Positions 5,997-15,100 of a stretch of DNA of 16,922 nt are shown here, piece by piece. Positions within the stretch are counted from its first letter, which is position 1, and each line of letters begins with the position of its first letter. The stretch comes from CAYUVF01 sp964448045 (lineage in GTDB: Bacteria > Bacteroidota > Rhodothermia > Rhodothermales > Salinibacteraceae): contig CAYUVF010000070.1 in NCBI GenBank assembly GCA_964448045.1, positions 1 through 16,922 on the forward strand, written 5' to 3'. The notes below the pieces were generated by a model. The model saw only the letters and a program-made list of their open reading frames with translations, searched no databases and had not been told where the DNA came from. The translations under genes were made by a program, and so were the position numbers.

Positions 5997-6806
5997 TTAC
6001 GTGGGGATGCGGCGCAGCTGCTCGGCCTCGGTGATAACGGCCCGGCTGAGGAGCAGGCTGCTGATCATACTGGTAAGCCCGCCCGCGGCGAAGATCATCG
6101 CCATGATGACGAACTGGTAGAGCGCCGCGTAGATCGGATTCTCGCCGGCGAGGATCATGCCCGCCATGATGCCGGGAATCCACACCCAGCCCAGGCTCTT
6201 GAGCGAGTCGACGACGGGAATCAGAGAGGCTCGGACGCTGGCGCGCACGCGATCGGCGAGCACGGCTTGGGGCGGACCGCCGAGGGCGAGGCCGACTTCA
6301 ATGACATTGCGGTTGCTTGTGATCTCCTCACGAAAGCGATCGAGCGCAAGTCCATTGATCTTCATTGCGTTGGCGATCACCATGCTGCCAACGGGCACCA
6401 GGCTGCGCACCGTCGCTTCGATGGCGCCGGCCCACGTCATCGTCACGATCACGAGTCCGGCTCCGAGGCCGATGGAGAGTAGCGAGATGCGGGTGACGCG
6501 GGGCAGGTGCTCCCCGCGCTGACGTGAGATCCACGTCGCGCCGCCAACCATCCCCAGGAGGATTACTCCGCTCCAGGCGAGCGGCACGGTCAGCAGCACG
6601 CCAATCAGCAGGCCCATGGCCACGATCTGCACGAAGCCGCGAGCGAATGCGACGCTCAGCTCCGATTCCAGGCGAAGGCGCCGCACGTAGGCCAGGACGA
6701 CGACGAGCGCGGCGAGGAGGCTGGCCGCGCCCACTTGCAGCAGGCCGTCGAGGACAACGGGGTCCTGAGCGCGGGCCCAGACATCGGCGAGGGGGGAGGG
6801 CAGCAT
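5997..6806 (-). CDS. fetB: UPF0014/FetB-type ABC transporter permease
   Basis: This is the membrane subunit of a two-gene ABC transporter. E. coli FetAB (YbbL/YbbM) is linked to iron export and resistance to oxidative stress, and I assign the role by family only. The product is 269 residues with about seven hydrophobic segments. It holds the most conserved family blocks: an RGFVQ segment (56-60), VPVGSMVIANAMKINGLALD (137-156), ALGG (174-177) and WIPGIMAGMILAGENP (209-224). Length is typical for the family. It begins 17 bases after the stop of the ATPase gene encoded upstream on the same strand, so the two form an operon transcribed leftwards with the ATPase first. The real substrate may differ from iron. 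Confidence 0.9.
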   Translation of the reverse strand: MLPSPLADVWARAQDPVVLDGLLQVGAASLLAALVVVLAYVRRLRLESELSVAFARGFVQIVAMGLLIGVLLTVPLAWSGVILLGMVGGATWISRQRGEHLPRVTRISLLSIGLGAGLVIVTMTWAGAIEATVRSLVPVGSMVIANAMKINGLALDRFREEITSNRNVIEVGLALGGPPQAVLADRVRASVRASLIPVVDSLKSLGWVWIPGIMAGMILAGENPIYAALYQFVIMAMIFAAGGLTSMISSLLLSRAVITEAEQLRRIPT

Positions 6807-6823
6807 GGATCCGGAGGCAGCCG

Positions 6824-7507
6824 TTACGTATCGAGGATCGTGTCGATGGAGCCGCGGCGTGCGGGGGCACCGCCTTCGAGGCGCAGCCCCCGCGTGCCGA
6901 GCCGCCGGGCCCGGGCGGCGTCGTGAGTGACGAGGACCGCCGTGAGGGAGAATGCGTCCATGACGTCGGAGAGGAGGCTTTCGACGCGTTCGGCGGCAGC
7001 TGCGTCGAGGCTGGAGGCCGGTTCATCGAGCAGCACGATGTCGGGCTCGTTGAAGAGCGTGCGTGCAATGGCCACCCGCTGGGCCTCCCCGCCCGATAGA
7101 TCGGCGGCGTCGCGGTCGGCGAAGCCGGCCAGCCCGAGGCGAGCGAGCAGCGTATGGAGCGCGTCCCCGTCGACGGGGGCGCCCCGCAGTACCGGGCCCC
7201 AGCAGACATTATCGCCTACGGTGCCATCGGTGAGGGTGGGCTGCTGCGGAACGAGCCCAACGCGCCGTCGCACCGTACGCGGCGGGAGCGACCGGTAGTC
7301 GGTGCCGTCCAGGTACACGGTGCCGCGTGTTGGTTCGTCGAGGCGGTTGAGGAGCCGAAGCAGCGTCGACTTGCCGGCGCCCGATGGGCCGAAGACGACG
7401 AAGACATCGCCGTGTTCGACGGTGAAACTGAGGTCATCCACCAGTGGCGTCCCATCGACAACCCGCGTAAGGTGCTCGGCTGCGAGTGGGGGCGGTGCGT
7501 CGGGCAT
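6824..7507 (-). CDS. fetA: ABC transporter ATP-binding protein, FetA-type partner of the UPF0014 permease
   Basis: The 227-residue ATPase is complete. It has Walker A GPSGAGKST (40-48), Q-loop VPQQP (86-90), signature LSGGE (137-141), Walker B IVLLDEP (157-163), D-loop SSLD (165-168) and the switch histidine H195 (VTHD). It has no extra domain after the nucleotide-binding core and no membrane segments, as expected for a cytoplasmic ATPase that works with a separate permease. The family assignment rests on the adjacent UPF0014 gene, since ATP-binding subunits alone are hard to tell apart. The start at ATG 7507 is followed by a short proline-rich leader. The 220-base spacer to the next gene, transcribed in the other direction, must contain this operon's promoter, which I could not pinpoint. 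Confidence 0.87.
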   Translation of the reverse strand: MPDAPPPLAAEHLTRVVDGTPLVDDLSFTVEHGDVFVVFGPSGAGKSTLLRLLNRLDEPTRGTVYLDGTDYRSLPPRTVRRRVGLVPQQPTLTDGTVGDNVCWGPVLRGAPVDGDALHTLLARLGLAGFADRDAADLSGGEAQRVAIARTLFNEPDIVLLDEPASSLDAAAAERVESLLSDVMDAFSLTAVLVTHDAARARRLGTRGLRLEGGAPARRGSIDTILDT

Positions 7508-7727
7508 GAAGAGATTGGCGGAGTTCGCGGAATCAAACCGAGGTGCGATACGAGCGGGCGGTTCGGTTGTTTGGGCCGAGGGGTGGAAGCGCTACCCACC
7601 GGATCGGTGTGAAGAAGCGGTAAGCGAAAGGGCTTTTAGCGGCCGGCACCCCGAACCGGTGCACCCCCCTGGGATTGGAGCCCTCGACGCCCACACGCTG
7701 AATTCCCGAACCATCCTATTCTTGTAT

Positions 7728-7922
7728 ATGAGCCTGTTTACTCGCATTACCGATCACATCGCCCGGTTATCGGCCGCCACGAGCGCACCCCGACTGATGT
7801 GGCGCGACCGATGCCCGCACTGTGAGGAGTCCACGGATTGGCACGTGGCGATCTGGAGAGGATACGCCCGCTGCCTGCAGTGCGACCAGAATCCCCTGAG
7901 CCCATCGGCCGAATCGGAGTAA
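7728..7922 (+). CDS. Small zinc-ribbon protein
   Basis: The product is 64 residues. Two CxxC pairs, CPHC (29-32) and CLQC (49-52), are separated by 16 residues and form a classical zinc-ribbon knuckle. An amphipathic helix (residues 1-20, SLFTRITDHIARL) comes before them and an acidic tail follows. The family has no function I can assign. Such ribbons act in nucleic-acid or protein contacts. I chose ATG 7728 because the longer in-frame extension upstream lies opposite the start of the ABC ATPase gene and has poor composition. No Shine-Dalgarno is visible. A strong intrinsic terminator follows 26 bases after the stop, which supports a short single-gene transcript. Confidence 0.75.
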   Translation: MSLFTRITDHIARLSAATSAPRLMWRDRCPHCEESTDWHVAIWRGYARCLQCDQNPLSPSAESE

Positions 7923-7948
7923 ATGCGTCGACAGAAGAGGAGACATTC

Positions 7949-7982
7949 GCGCCCGCTCGGGGAGACCCGGGCGGGCGCTTTT
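7949..7982 (+). terminator. Strong intrinsic terminator after the zinc-ribbon gene
   Basis: A 13-bp stem (one G-T pair) from 7949-7961 and 7966-7978, closed by a GAGA tetraloop, is followed by TTTT (7979-7982). This is the best terminator in the window. It separates the zinc-ribbon gene from the TonB receptor gene downstream. Confidence 0.85.
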
Positions 7983-8110
7983 GGGTTGGCGGTGCGTCGT
8001 TGGTGAAAACAGGGGGAAGCCCGCTCCCGCCAGTAACTGCGGCCGTGAACTGATATATTTAACACCATAGACTACGAAATAGAGTATCATCCGTTTCGCT
8101 CGATGTCGAA

Positions 8111-8166
8111 CTCCAGCGCTGGAGCGTGGCGGTAGGTGTGGGAAAATCCTCCACATTCCGATGTGG
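8111..8166 (+). promoter_or_regulatory. Palindrome and two mutually exclusive stems upstream of the TonB receptor
   Basis: CTCCAGCGCTGGAG (8111-8124) is a perfect 14-bp palindrome. Just after it, TGTGG (8137-8141) can pair with CCACA (8151-8155). The same CCACAT (8151-8156) can instead pair with ATGTGG (8161-8166) around a TCCG loop. The two stems share one arm and cannot form together. They lie 100-155 bases before the ATG at 8266. An AT-rich stretch at 8049-8095 is the likely promoter zone. A regulatory switch is an inference. No known riboswitch consensus is visible. Confidence 0.35.
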
Positions 8167-8265
8167 GATGGCCCCGGCAGGTTGGCGACGTGGCGTGGTG
8201 CATATTTACAGTTGCGGAAAAGAGTCGCTCGGTATTCTTCTCCACCAGCCCATGCACATAGGCTC

Positions 8266-10200
8266 ATGCGTCATTTCATTCCCACCGTGCTCTGGACAAT
8301 CGTGCTCCTGCTGATGACCAGCCCAACCGCAGCCCAGGAGCCTGTCGAAACGCACGTCGTGCGCGGCGACACGCTGTACGTAATTCGTGGCGACACGACC
8401 GATATAAAACGGCTCGAAAACGGCTATGCGCTACGCCCGGTCGAGGTCACGGCGCGGGCGCTCGAATGGGGCGAGACGCAGGTGCTCTTCTCCAAAGAAG
8501 ACCTGCATCGGGTGTTGGCCCAGAGCGAAGTCGAACTCATCCGGAAGGGGGCGTTTCTGGCCAGCGACGTCTATCTGGACGGCTTTGCCGGCGGCATGGT
8601 CGATATCGTGATCGACGGCGAGCGCTACCCCAACTCGTGCCCGCGACGGATGGACCCGCCCGCCGCCCGCGTCAATCCCCTGGAGATGGAGCGCATCCGG
8701 GTCGACAAATCATCGGCGCAGCCGCAGTCGGGCCTCGGAGGGAAAATTTCGTTTGAGCGTGCTCGTCCGGCCGAGCAGTGGACCCTGCGCGGGGGCGTGA
8801 CCGGACGCGGGGTCGTGGGCGAGAACGTAGATGCTGCGCTGGCGCTGGAGGGCTATCGGCACCGCATCACCGGGCGTGTCCTCAGCAAGCAGCCGTACGA
8901 AGACGCGCGGGGCCGGGCGTTCGAGGATCGCTACGGCTACCTCGGTGCCCCGCGCTATCAGTTGTACGAGACATCGTTCAGCGGCGAGCAGGGCGCCTGG
9001 GCGTACCATGCGTCCCTGCTCGTTTCCGAGGACATTCCGTTCCCGTATTTGCAGATGGATGAGCGCGAAAATGTGCTCTGGAGCGCCTCGGCCAGCTACG
9101 ACGAGCACAAGGCCTACATCAATCACACCCATCACGTGATGGACAACGGCCTGCGCACCTCGTCGAATATGATGGAGATGGAAACCGTCGCCGATAACTT
9201 CACACTGGGCGTTTCCGGTCCGTTTTACGAAGCCTATTACCGCCGATGGGATGGATGGAACACGATGGATATGGGCGCGAAGTCGATGCGGCAGCACCTG
9301 ATGCCCGACCTCCGCATGGCTTCGGCCACGGCGTCGCATACCATTCGCCGTCAGCCGCTTTCACTTTCGGCGAAGGTGGGGCTAACGCGTATCGGGATTG
9401 CCGATGCAAGCCGCCTCGCGATGTATCAGCAGCAGTTCGCCCGCGCCGATGACGAGCAGTGGTTCGTGCCGTTTAGCGCGGTGGCGCGCTACACCCGGCT
9501 CCTCGTGCGCGACTGGACGCTGGGTCTCATCGCTGAGGTCGCCCGTGAGGCCCCAATCCCCGAGCAAATGTACATCGGCCTGAAGCGCCCCGCCGGTAAG
9601 CCGATGTGGATCGGCAACCCCACGCTCGATGCGCCACTCAAGACGACGCTGCGCAGCTCGGTCGAGGCGGGCTGGTTCGCGGGCGATGTCTACGCTACCC
9701 ACGTGCACGATTTTTCGGGGCTCGTGGCGGCGGGTACGGAGGCGGCGCCGGTCGTCACCTACGACGAGATTGAGGCCTTCATGGCGGGCGTGAACGTGCG
9801 CGCCACTTGGCCGCTCGCTCACGTGAAGGCCTCGTACACGTGGGCGCAAGATCGCACGCACGATGAGCCGCTGGCCGAAACGCCGTCGCTGCGTGGGCAG
9901 GCCACGCTGCGCACCCCGGTGGTGCGGGGCCTGCAGGCGCGGACGACCGTGCACGCTGCCGCGGCACAACGGCGTGTGGCCGAGCGGTTGGGAGAGCAGA
10001 CGACGCCTGCGTGGGCCCGGCTCGATCTGGGAATGGCCTATGCGCCCCGCCAGCCGGTCCGGCTGACGCTCGACATCGAGAACGTCACCGATGCACTTTA
10101 CTACCGGCACCTCTCGTACCTGCGCGATCCGTTCTCATCGGGCCTCACGGTTTACGAGCCGGGCCGCACGGTGCGCATCGGCCTGCAGTTCGAGTTGTAG
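8266..10200 (+). CDS. TonB-dependent outer-membrane receptor, probable copper importer (OprC/NosA-like)
   Basis: The product is 644 residues: a signal peptide (1 to about 23, MRHFIPTVLWTIVLLL...AAQ), a TonB-box-like segment (RPVEVTARA, 57-65), a plug domain, then a beta-barrel ending in RTVRIGLQFEL with a hydrophobic C-terminus. The plug contains CPRRMDPP with C125 and M129, and the barrel contains HVM with H290 and M292. This CxxxM plus HxM pair, about 165 residues apart, matches the copper-binding residues described for OprC (C143, M147, H323, M325), about 180 residues apart. Methionine-rich stretches follow (NMMEMETV and further single Met). I infer uptake of copper ions driven by TonB. 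The start at ATG 8266 is set by the signal peptide; an upstream extension to 8161 would bury it. The terminator upstream shows that it has its own promoter. Confidence 0.87.
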   Translation: MRHFIPTVLWTIVLLLMTSPTAAQEPVETHVVRGDTLYVIRGDTTDIKRLENGYALRPVEVTARALEWGETQVLFSKEDLHRVLAQSEVELIRKGAFLASDVYLDGFAGGMVDIVIDGERYPNSCPRRMDPPAARVNPLEMERIRVDKSSAQPQSGLGGKISFERARPAEQWTLRGGVTGRGVVGENVDAALALEGYRHRITGRVLSKQPYEDARGRAFEDRYGYLGAPRYQLYETSFSGEQGAWAYHASLLVSEDIPFPYLQMDERENVLWSASASYDEHKAYINHTHHVMDNGLRTSSNMMEMETVADNFTLGVSGPFYEAYYRRWDGWNTMDMGAKSMRQHLMPDLRMASATASHTIRRQPLSLSAKVGLTRIGIADASRLAMYQQQFARADDEQWFVPFSAVARYTRLLVRDWTLGLIAEVAREAPIPEQMYIGLKRPAGKPMWIGNPTLDAPLKTTLRSSVEAGWFAGDVYATHVHDFSGLVAAGTEAAPVVTYDEIEAFMAGVNVRATWPLAHVKASYTWAQDRTHDEPLAETPSLRGQATLRTPVVRGLQARTTVHAAAAQRRVAERLGEQTTPAWARLDLGMAYAPRQPVRLTLDIENVTDALYYRHLSYLRDPFSSGLTVYEPGRTVRIGLQFEL

Positions 10201-10256
10201 ACGCGGTGCGGGGTGGGCGCGGGGCCTGTCGGTCAAATGCAGCACCTGTCCAACAC

Positions 10257-10290
10257 GCAGCCGGCCCGGCGCGGGGGCCGGACCGGCTGC
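10257..10290. terminator. GC-rich hairpin between convergent genes
   Basis: GCAGCCGG (10257-10264) pairs with CCGGCTGC (10283-10290). After one mismatch CCGGC pairs with GCCGG around a 6-base loop. It lies 56 bases after the TonB receptor stop and between two convergent genes. T runs are missing on both strands, so it may act as a weak or factor-assisted terminator for either direction. Confidence 0.5.
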
Positions 10291-10462
10291 TCCACCATCA
10301 AACTCCTCGCAGAAGCCGTTCAGCATCTACAAGGCGTTAGCAACGTACGGGACCCACACTGAAGTGAATGCAGCCAATCCGGAACTCCGTGTGCTACTTT
10401 TGAGGAATCGGATGTAGGGCGTTTGCTGATGGGGCGCCCCGGCTGGATTACGCCGGCTCATC

Positions 10463-11908
10463 CTACCGGCGATCAAGCGTCACATATTGCATGGTGCGTC
10501 CGCGCTGCACCTGCGCGACGAGGATGGAGGGCGTACGGTCCTGCATCTGGACGGCTCGGCGCAGATCCGCCAGGCTCGAAATCGGGCGGCCGTCCATGGC
10601 GTAGATGACATCGCCGGGCTGGAGTTCGTGGCCCCAGACGGTCGATTGGGCACTGCTCGCCGCGACGAGCACGCCCTCGGTACGCCGCAGGTGGGGTAGC
10701 AGAGCGCGGATATCCGGCGCGAGCGGCAGGCCCAGAATGCCGAGGGCCTCCACGAGGTGCTCCTCCGGGTTGGCCATCCGCGAGAGGCGCGTCTGATTAT
10801 CCGGTCGTTCCACTACCTCCACCCGATGCGTCTGGATCTGCCCGTCGCGCAGGATTTCCAGTGTAACGGGCGAGCCGATGGGTTTGCCGTAGAGGTTGAC
10901 GTCGAACTGGCGCCCGTTTTCCATGAACTTGTCGTCGAGACTCACGATGATATCGCCCGGGCGCAGGCCGCTCTGGGCGGCGGGACTGCCGGGGTAAACG
11001 TCGCCCAGAATGACGCGATAGTTGCCCTGGATGTCGAGGCCCTGAGCTAACGCGGGGGTGATCGTCTGTGCGTTTACGCCGATGACGCCGCGGCGCACAT
11101 ACCCGCGTTTGCGGATCTGCCGGTACACGGTTGCGACGATGTTGCTCGGAGCGGCGAAGCCCAAGCCTTCGCTCCCGCCCGACTGCGAGAGGTTGAGCGT
11201 GTTGAGGCCCACGACGTCGCCCTGCGCGTTCACCAGCGGCCCGCCACTGCTGCCGGGGTTAATGGGCGCATCGGTCTGAATGTAGATCATGGGGGCGCCG
11301 GGGCGAAGCTGCCGCGCGGTCGCACTGACGATGCCCATGCTCACGGAGTTTTCCAGCCCCAGCGGATTGCCGAAGGCAAACACAATTTCGCCGGGGCGCA
11401 GCGCATCGGAGTTGCCGAGCGAGAGCGTTGGGTAGCCCGAGCCGCTGAGCTTGAGCACGGCAAGGTCGGTCTCGGAGTCGGTGCCCACGACCTCCGCCGA
11501 GATAAGATCGCGCTCCGGGCGGAGGATCGATTGGCTGCCGGGAGCGCCGCGCAGCGGGGAGGGGCGGCGGACGAAGACCTCATGCGCGCCCTGCACCACA
11601 TGCGCATTGGTGACGACGTATCCCACGCTATCCAGCACCACGCCCGATCCGGAGCTGCGGCGCTTTGTGAGCCGCGCGCCGCCACCTCGCAGCGATTCGT
11701 TCACGCCGCTGTACCGGCTCGCGATAATCTGCACGACGGCCGGATGGACCTGCCGCGCGAGCGCCTGATAGGCCTCGCTCACCGTGCTGATGCGCGGCGC
11801 GTAGTCGTCGGGCAGCCGCAGATCGTCATCCGGTTGAGCGGTGGAGTCAGCGGGCAGCGCGACGCCGACGGCAAAAACAAAGAGCAGGAGAAGGCACCAT
11901 CTACGCAT
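10463..11908 (-). CDS. HtrA/Deg-type periplasmic serine protease with two PDZ domains
   Basis: The 481-residue product starts with a signal peptide (1 to about 24, MRRWCLLLLFVFAVGVALPA). A trypsin-like S1C protease domain (about 45-265) carries the complete triad: H103 (VTNAHVV), D148 (SETDLAVLKL) and S221 in PGSSGGP (218-224). Two PDZ domains follow at about 272-368 (with PAAQSGLRPGDIIVSLD) and 385-480 (with ELQPGDVIYAMDGRPI). This is the layout of DegP/DegQ, which cleave or refold misfolded envelope proteins. The PDZ domains recognise exposed C-termini. The start is taken at ATG 11908 because the signal peptide begins there; an in-frame extension to 12019 is not signal-like. The gene diverges from the sensor kinase gene across a 284-base spacer and converges with the TonB receptor gene. 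I leave the symbol empty because DegP, DegQ and DegS types cannot be told apart here. Confidence 0.94.
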   Translation of the reverse strand: MRRWCLLLLFVFAVGVALPADSTAQPDDDLRLPDDYAPRISTVSEAYQALARQVHPAVVQIIASRYSGVNESLRGGGARLTKRRSSGSGVVLDSVGYVVTNAHVVQGAHEVFVRRPSPLRGAPGSQSILRPERDLISAEVVGTDSETDLAVLKLSGSGYPTLSLGNSDALRPGEIVFAFGNPLGLENSVSMGIVSATARQLRPGAPMIYIQTDAPINPGSSGGPLVNAQGDVVGLNTLNLSQSGGSEGLGFAAPSNIVATVYRQIRKRGYVRRGVIGVNAQTITPALAQGLDIQGNYRVILGDVYPGSPAAQSGLRPGDIIVSLDDKFMENGRQFDVNLYGKPIGSPVTLEILRDGQIQTHRVEVVERPDNQTRLSRMANPEEHLVEALGILGLPLAPDIRALLPHLRRTEGVLVAASSAQSTVWGHELQPGDVIYAMDGRPISSLADLRRAVQMQDRTPSILVAQVQRGRTMQYVTLDRR

Positions 11909-12177
11909 GAGACGAGAAGAATCGATGAGACAAGTCGGGGGATGCGCAAAGCGCATAAACACAGCCGCCCATAGAGTCCCGATGCGCCCCCGAGCGTTAC
12001 AGCTGCCCATCACCACCACATCCTCCGATTACAGTGCGGGCTGGAGCGCCAATGGCATGTTTGGGTGATCAATGCTATCCTTTGCATGAGGAGTACGTGA
12101 GAGCAAAATTAACCAGGCGACCGGGCTGCAAAGGGCGCGTAGCATCCAGCGCTCGGACGGGCACCCGGCTCGGTGGC

Positions 12178-12183
12178 AGGAGG
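12178..12183 (+). promoter_or_regulatory. Ribosome binding site that selects the GTG start of the sensor kinase
   Basis: AGGAGG lies 9 bases before GTG 12193, the codon that begins a good signal peptide. Alternative in-frame starts upstream (ATG 12034, GTG 12097) would place a long basic leader before the signal peptide. The GTG at 12097 has its purine-rich stretch only 3 bases away. Confidence 0.65.
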
Positions 12184-12192
12184 CGGGGCAGT

Positions 12193-15100
12193 GTGAACGC
12201 GCCAATCATCCGGGGATTGCTGGTGGTAATGCTGGGGATGGGCGCATCGGTACGTGCTCAGGCCCAGTCCCAGCCGGCGGCCTCCCTTCATTTTGAGCGG
12301 CTGGACGGGCTCTCGCACAACACGGTGTTTACCGTCTTGCAAGACCAGCAGGGCTTTCTCTGGATCGGCACGGCCGATGGACTCAACCGCTACGATGGAT
12401 ACGACGTAAGGGCGTACCGCCATCTGCCGGCCGATTCGACGTCGCTCGTCAATAACATCGTGCAGGCGCTTGCGGAGGCGCCCCACGGCGACCTCTGGGT
12501 GGGCACGGCAAGCGGGCTGGATCGTCTCGATCGCACGACGGGCCGGTTCGTGCATTACGACCTGACGCCGGATTCGTCGGATGCCGCCAAAAGTATTGCT
12601 CGCGTGGTGGTGGATGGGGCGGGCCGACTGTGGATCTCCACCTATGGCGATGCCCGGCTCTACCGCTTTAACCCGGCATCCGGCACATTCGAGCGCTACG
12701 GGCTGGGCGCCCCCTCCGGCACAGCCGGCACGATCGAGGTAGGTCCGGAAGGCCGGATCTGGGCGATCGGGAGTGCAGCGTTCACCTCACCGGCCCCCGA
12801 TGCGTTGTACCGATACGATGCGGCGCGGGACGACTTTGAGCCGGTGACACTGCTCCGGGGCGGACCACTGCACACCGGCCCCAGCGGAACGATGTGGATC
12901 GGAGGGCCGCAGTCTGATTCGCTCGACGTGGCGGGCGCTCCGGCGCAGCGCATCCGGGCCAGCATCCCCTGGGGGGCCGCGCGAAACGAATTACACGAAG
13001 GGCGTGATGGCACCCTGTGGATCGGGACGGGGCGGGGGCTGTACCGCTTCGATCCGAGCACCGGGGCGCTTCAGCACCACCTCATTGACACGACCGGCAC
13101 CGCGGGGTTGAGCAATTACGTCTGGGCGCTCCACGAGGACCGGGCGGGTATCCTCTGGGTAGGCACCCGGAGCGGGCTCTATCGCTACGATCCACATCGG
13201 AAGCCGTTTGCCCACTGGGGCCCCGATGAGGACGTGTTGCGCGCGGCCGGGCAGAGCGCGGTGATGGCTCTTCGTGAAGCAGAGGACGGGGCGCTCTGGG
13301 TGGGCACGCTGGGTGGAGGGCTCGTGCGGCTGCGGCGGGAGGGTTCGCGCTATCGGCCGACCGGGACCGAGTACACGCTGCCCAGCGATCACGTATGGGT
13401 CTTGCACGAAGACCGGCGGGGCCAGATCTGGGTGGGCACTGCGGCGGGCAGTTGCGTGCTGGATCCGCCGGGACCGCGCTGTGCGCCGGATGCGCAGGGG
13501 GCCGATCCGGATCCCGTCTACACGATTGCGGAGGGGCCGGATGGGGCGCTCTGGCGAGGCGGAACGGCGCTGCATCGTCGCGATCCGTTGTCGGGATGGG
13601 AGCACGTTCCACTGCCAATCGAATATGGAACGGACTTCAGCACGATCCAGGCGCTCCACGCCGGTCCGTCCGGCCATCTCTGGATTGGCATGGAGGGCGG
13701 CGGGCTGGCCCGATACGACGTCGCCACCGGAACGCTGACCGAGCATCCGCATGCCGCATCGGACCGCGAGCGCAATGGGCTGAGCCAGACGGTCTGGACG
13801 ATTCACGAGAACGCGTCGGAGGTGCTCTGGCTGGGGACGGACACCGGGCTGGTGCGGCTCGATCCGTCGACCGGCTCCGTGGCGCACTACTTTGATGCCG
13901 ATCGCTTGCCGGGCTCGATCGTGTACAGCATCCTGGAGGACGAGCGCGGGCGCCTCTGGTTGGGCACCAATCAGGGCCTCGTGCGCTTCGATCCCGACCG
14001 GGAAACCTTCCGCCATTACGACGCCAGCGACGGCCTGCGCAATACCGAGTTCAATCGGCGGGCCGCGCTTCGGGGGACGCAGGGACGATTCTTCTTTGGC
14101 GGATTGCGGGGCATCACCGCCTTCGATCCCGCTGCCATCCGCGACAATCCGTACGTTCCACCCGTCGTAATCACGCAGATGACCAAGGTGAGCCGGAGCG
14201 AATCCGTGGTGCTGAACCCGTCGGGCCGAACGCACGTGGTGCTCGATTACCGGGACCGGGTGTTCACCTTCACGTTCGCGGCGCTCAACTTCACCCATCC
14301 GGAAAAGAACCAGTACGCCTACCGGCTCGACGGCTTCGAGGACGGCTGGGTCGAGGCCGGGACGCGCCGCACCGTGCGCTATACGAACGTGCCGCCGGGC
14401 GAGTACGTCTTCCGCGTGAAGGGGGCCAACAACGACGGCGTGTGGAATGAGGAGGGCGCCTCGATCCGCGTGACGATCACGCCCCCGTTCTGGCAGACGG
14501 GATGGTTTCGCGTGCTGATGGGGGCGCTGCTCGTGGGCGCCGTCGTGTTGGCCTATCGCCTTCGGGTGCGACACCTGCTGGCGATGGAACGCCTGCGCCT
14601 ACGCATCGCAAGTGATCTGCACGACGACGTGGCGAGTCAGCTGGCCAGCGTCGCCATCTCCAGCGATGTCCTGCGCGCCACGGCCGATCTGACCGAGGAC
14701 GAGCATGCGGAGTTGCGGGAGATGGGCCGCCTCGTGCGGGTGACGACCGAGACGCTGCGCGACATCGTCTGGTTCGTCGACCCGGAACACGACCAGCCCG
14801 AGGCGCTGCTGTGGAAGATGAAGAACGAAGCATCGGCGTTGCTGAGTGGGATGGCGTACACGTTCGAGCATCCGGAGCCCGAGCGGCTCGCCGCGCTGGA
14901 ACAACTGGACGTGCGCACGCGCCGCAACCTCTTTCTGATCTACAAAGAAGCGCTGCACAACATCGTCCGCCACGCCCGCGCAGAAACCGTGCAGATTACC
15001 CTGCGCCCACAGACCGATCGGTTCGAACTGACGATCACCGATGACGGCATCGGTTTCGATCCGGAGGCGGAAGATGCGGCGGGGCAGGGACTCAGCAACA

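Noticed and set aside
12060..12084. TTTG followed by TATCCTTTG, resembling a Bacteroidetes -33/-7 promoter for the kinase gene
   Set aside because: The spacing (about 12 bases) is too short against the usual 19 or so, and the -7 element has one extra base.
12991..14574. 527-codon frame on the minus strand opposite the sensor kinase
   Set aside because: It is long only because the GC-rich propeller repeats lack stops in that frame. The translation is arginine/proline/histidine-rich with no domain, and the opposite strand encodes clear Reg_prop repeats.
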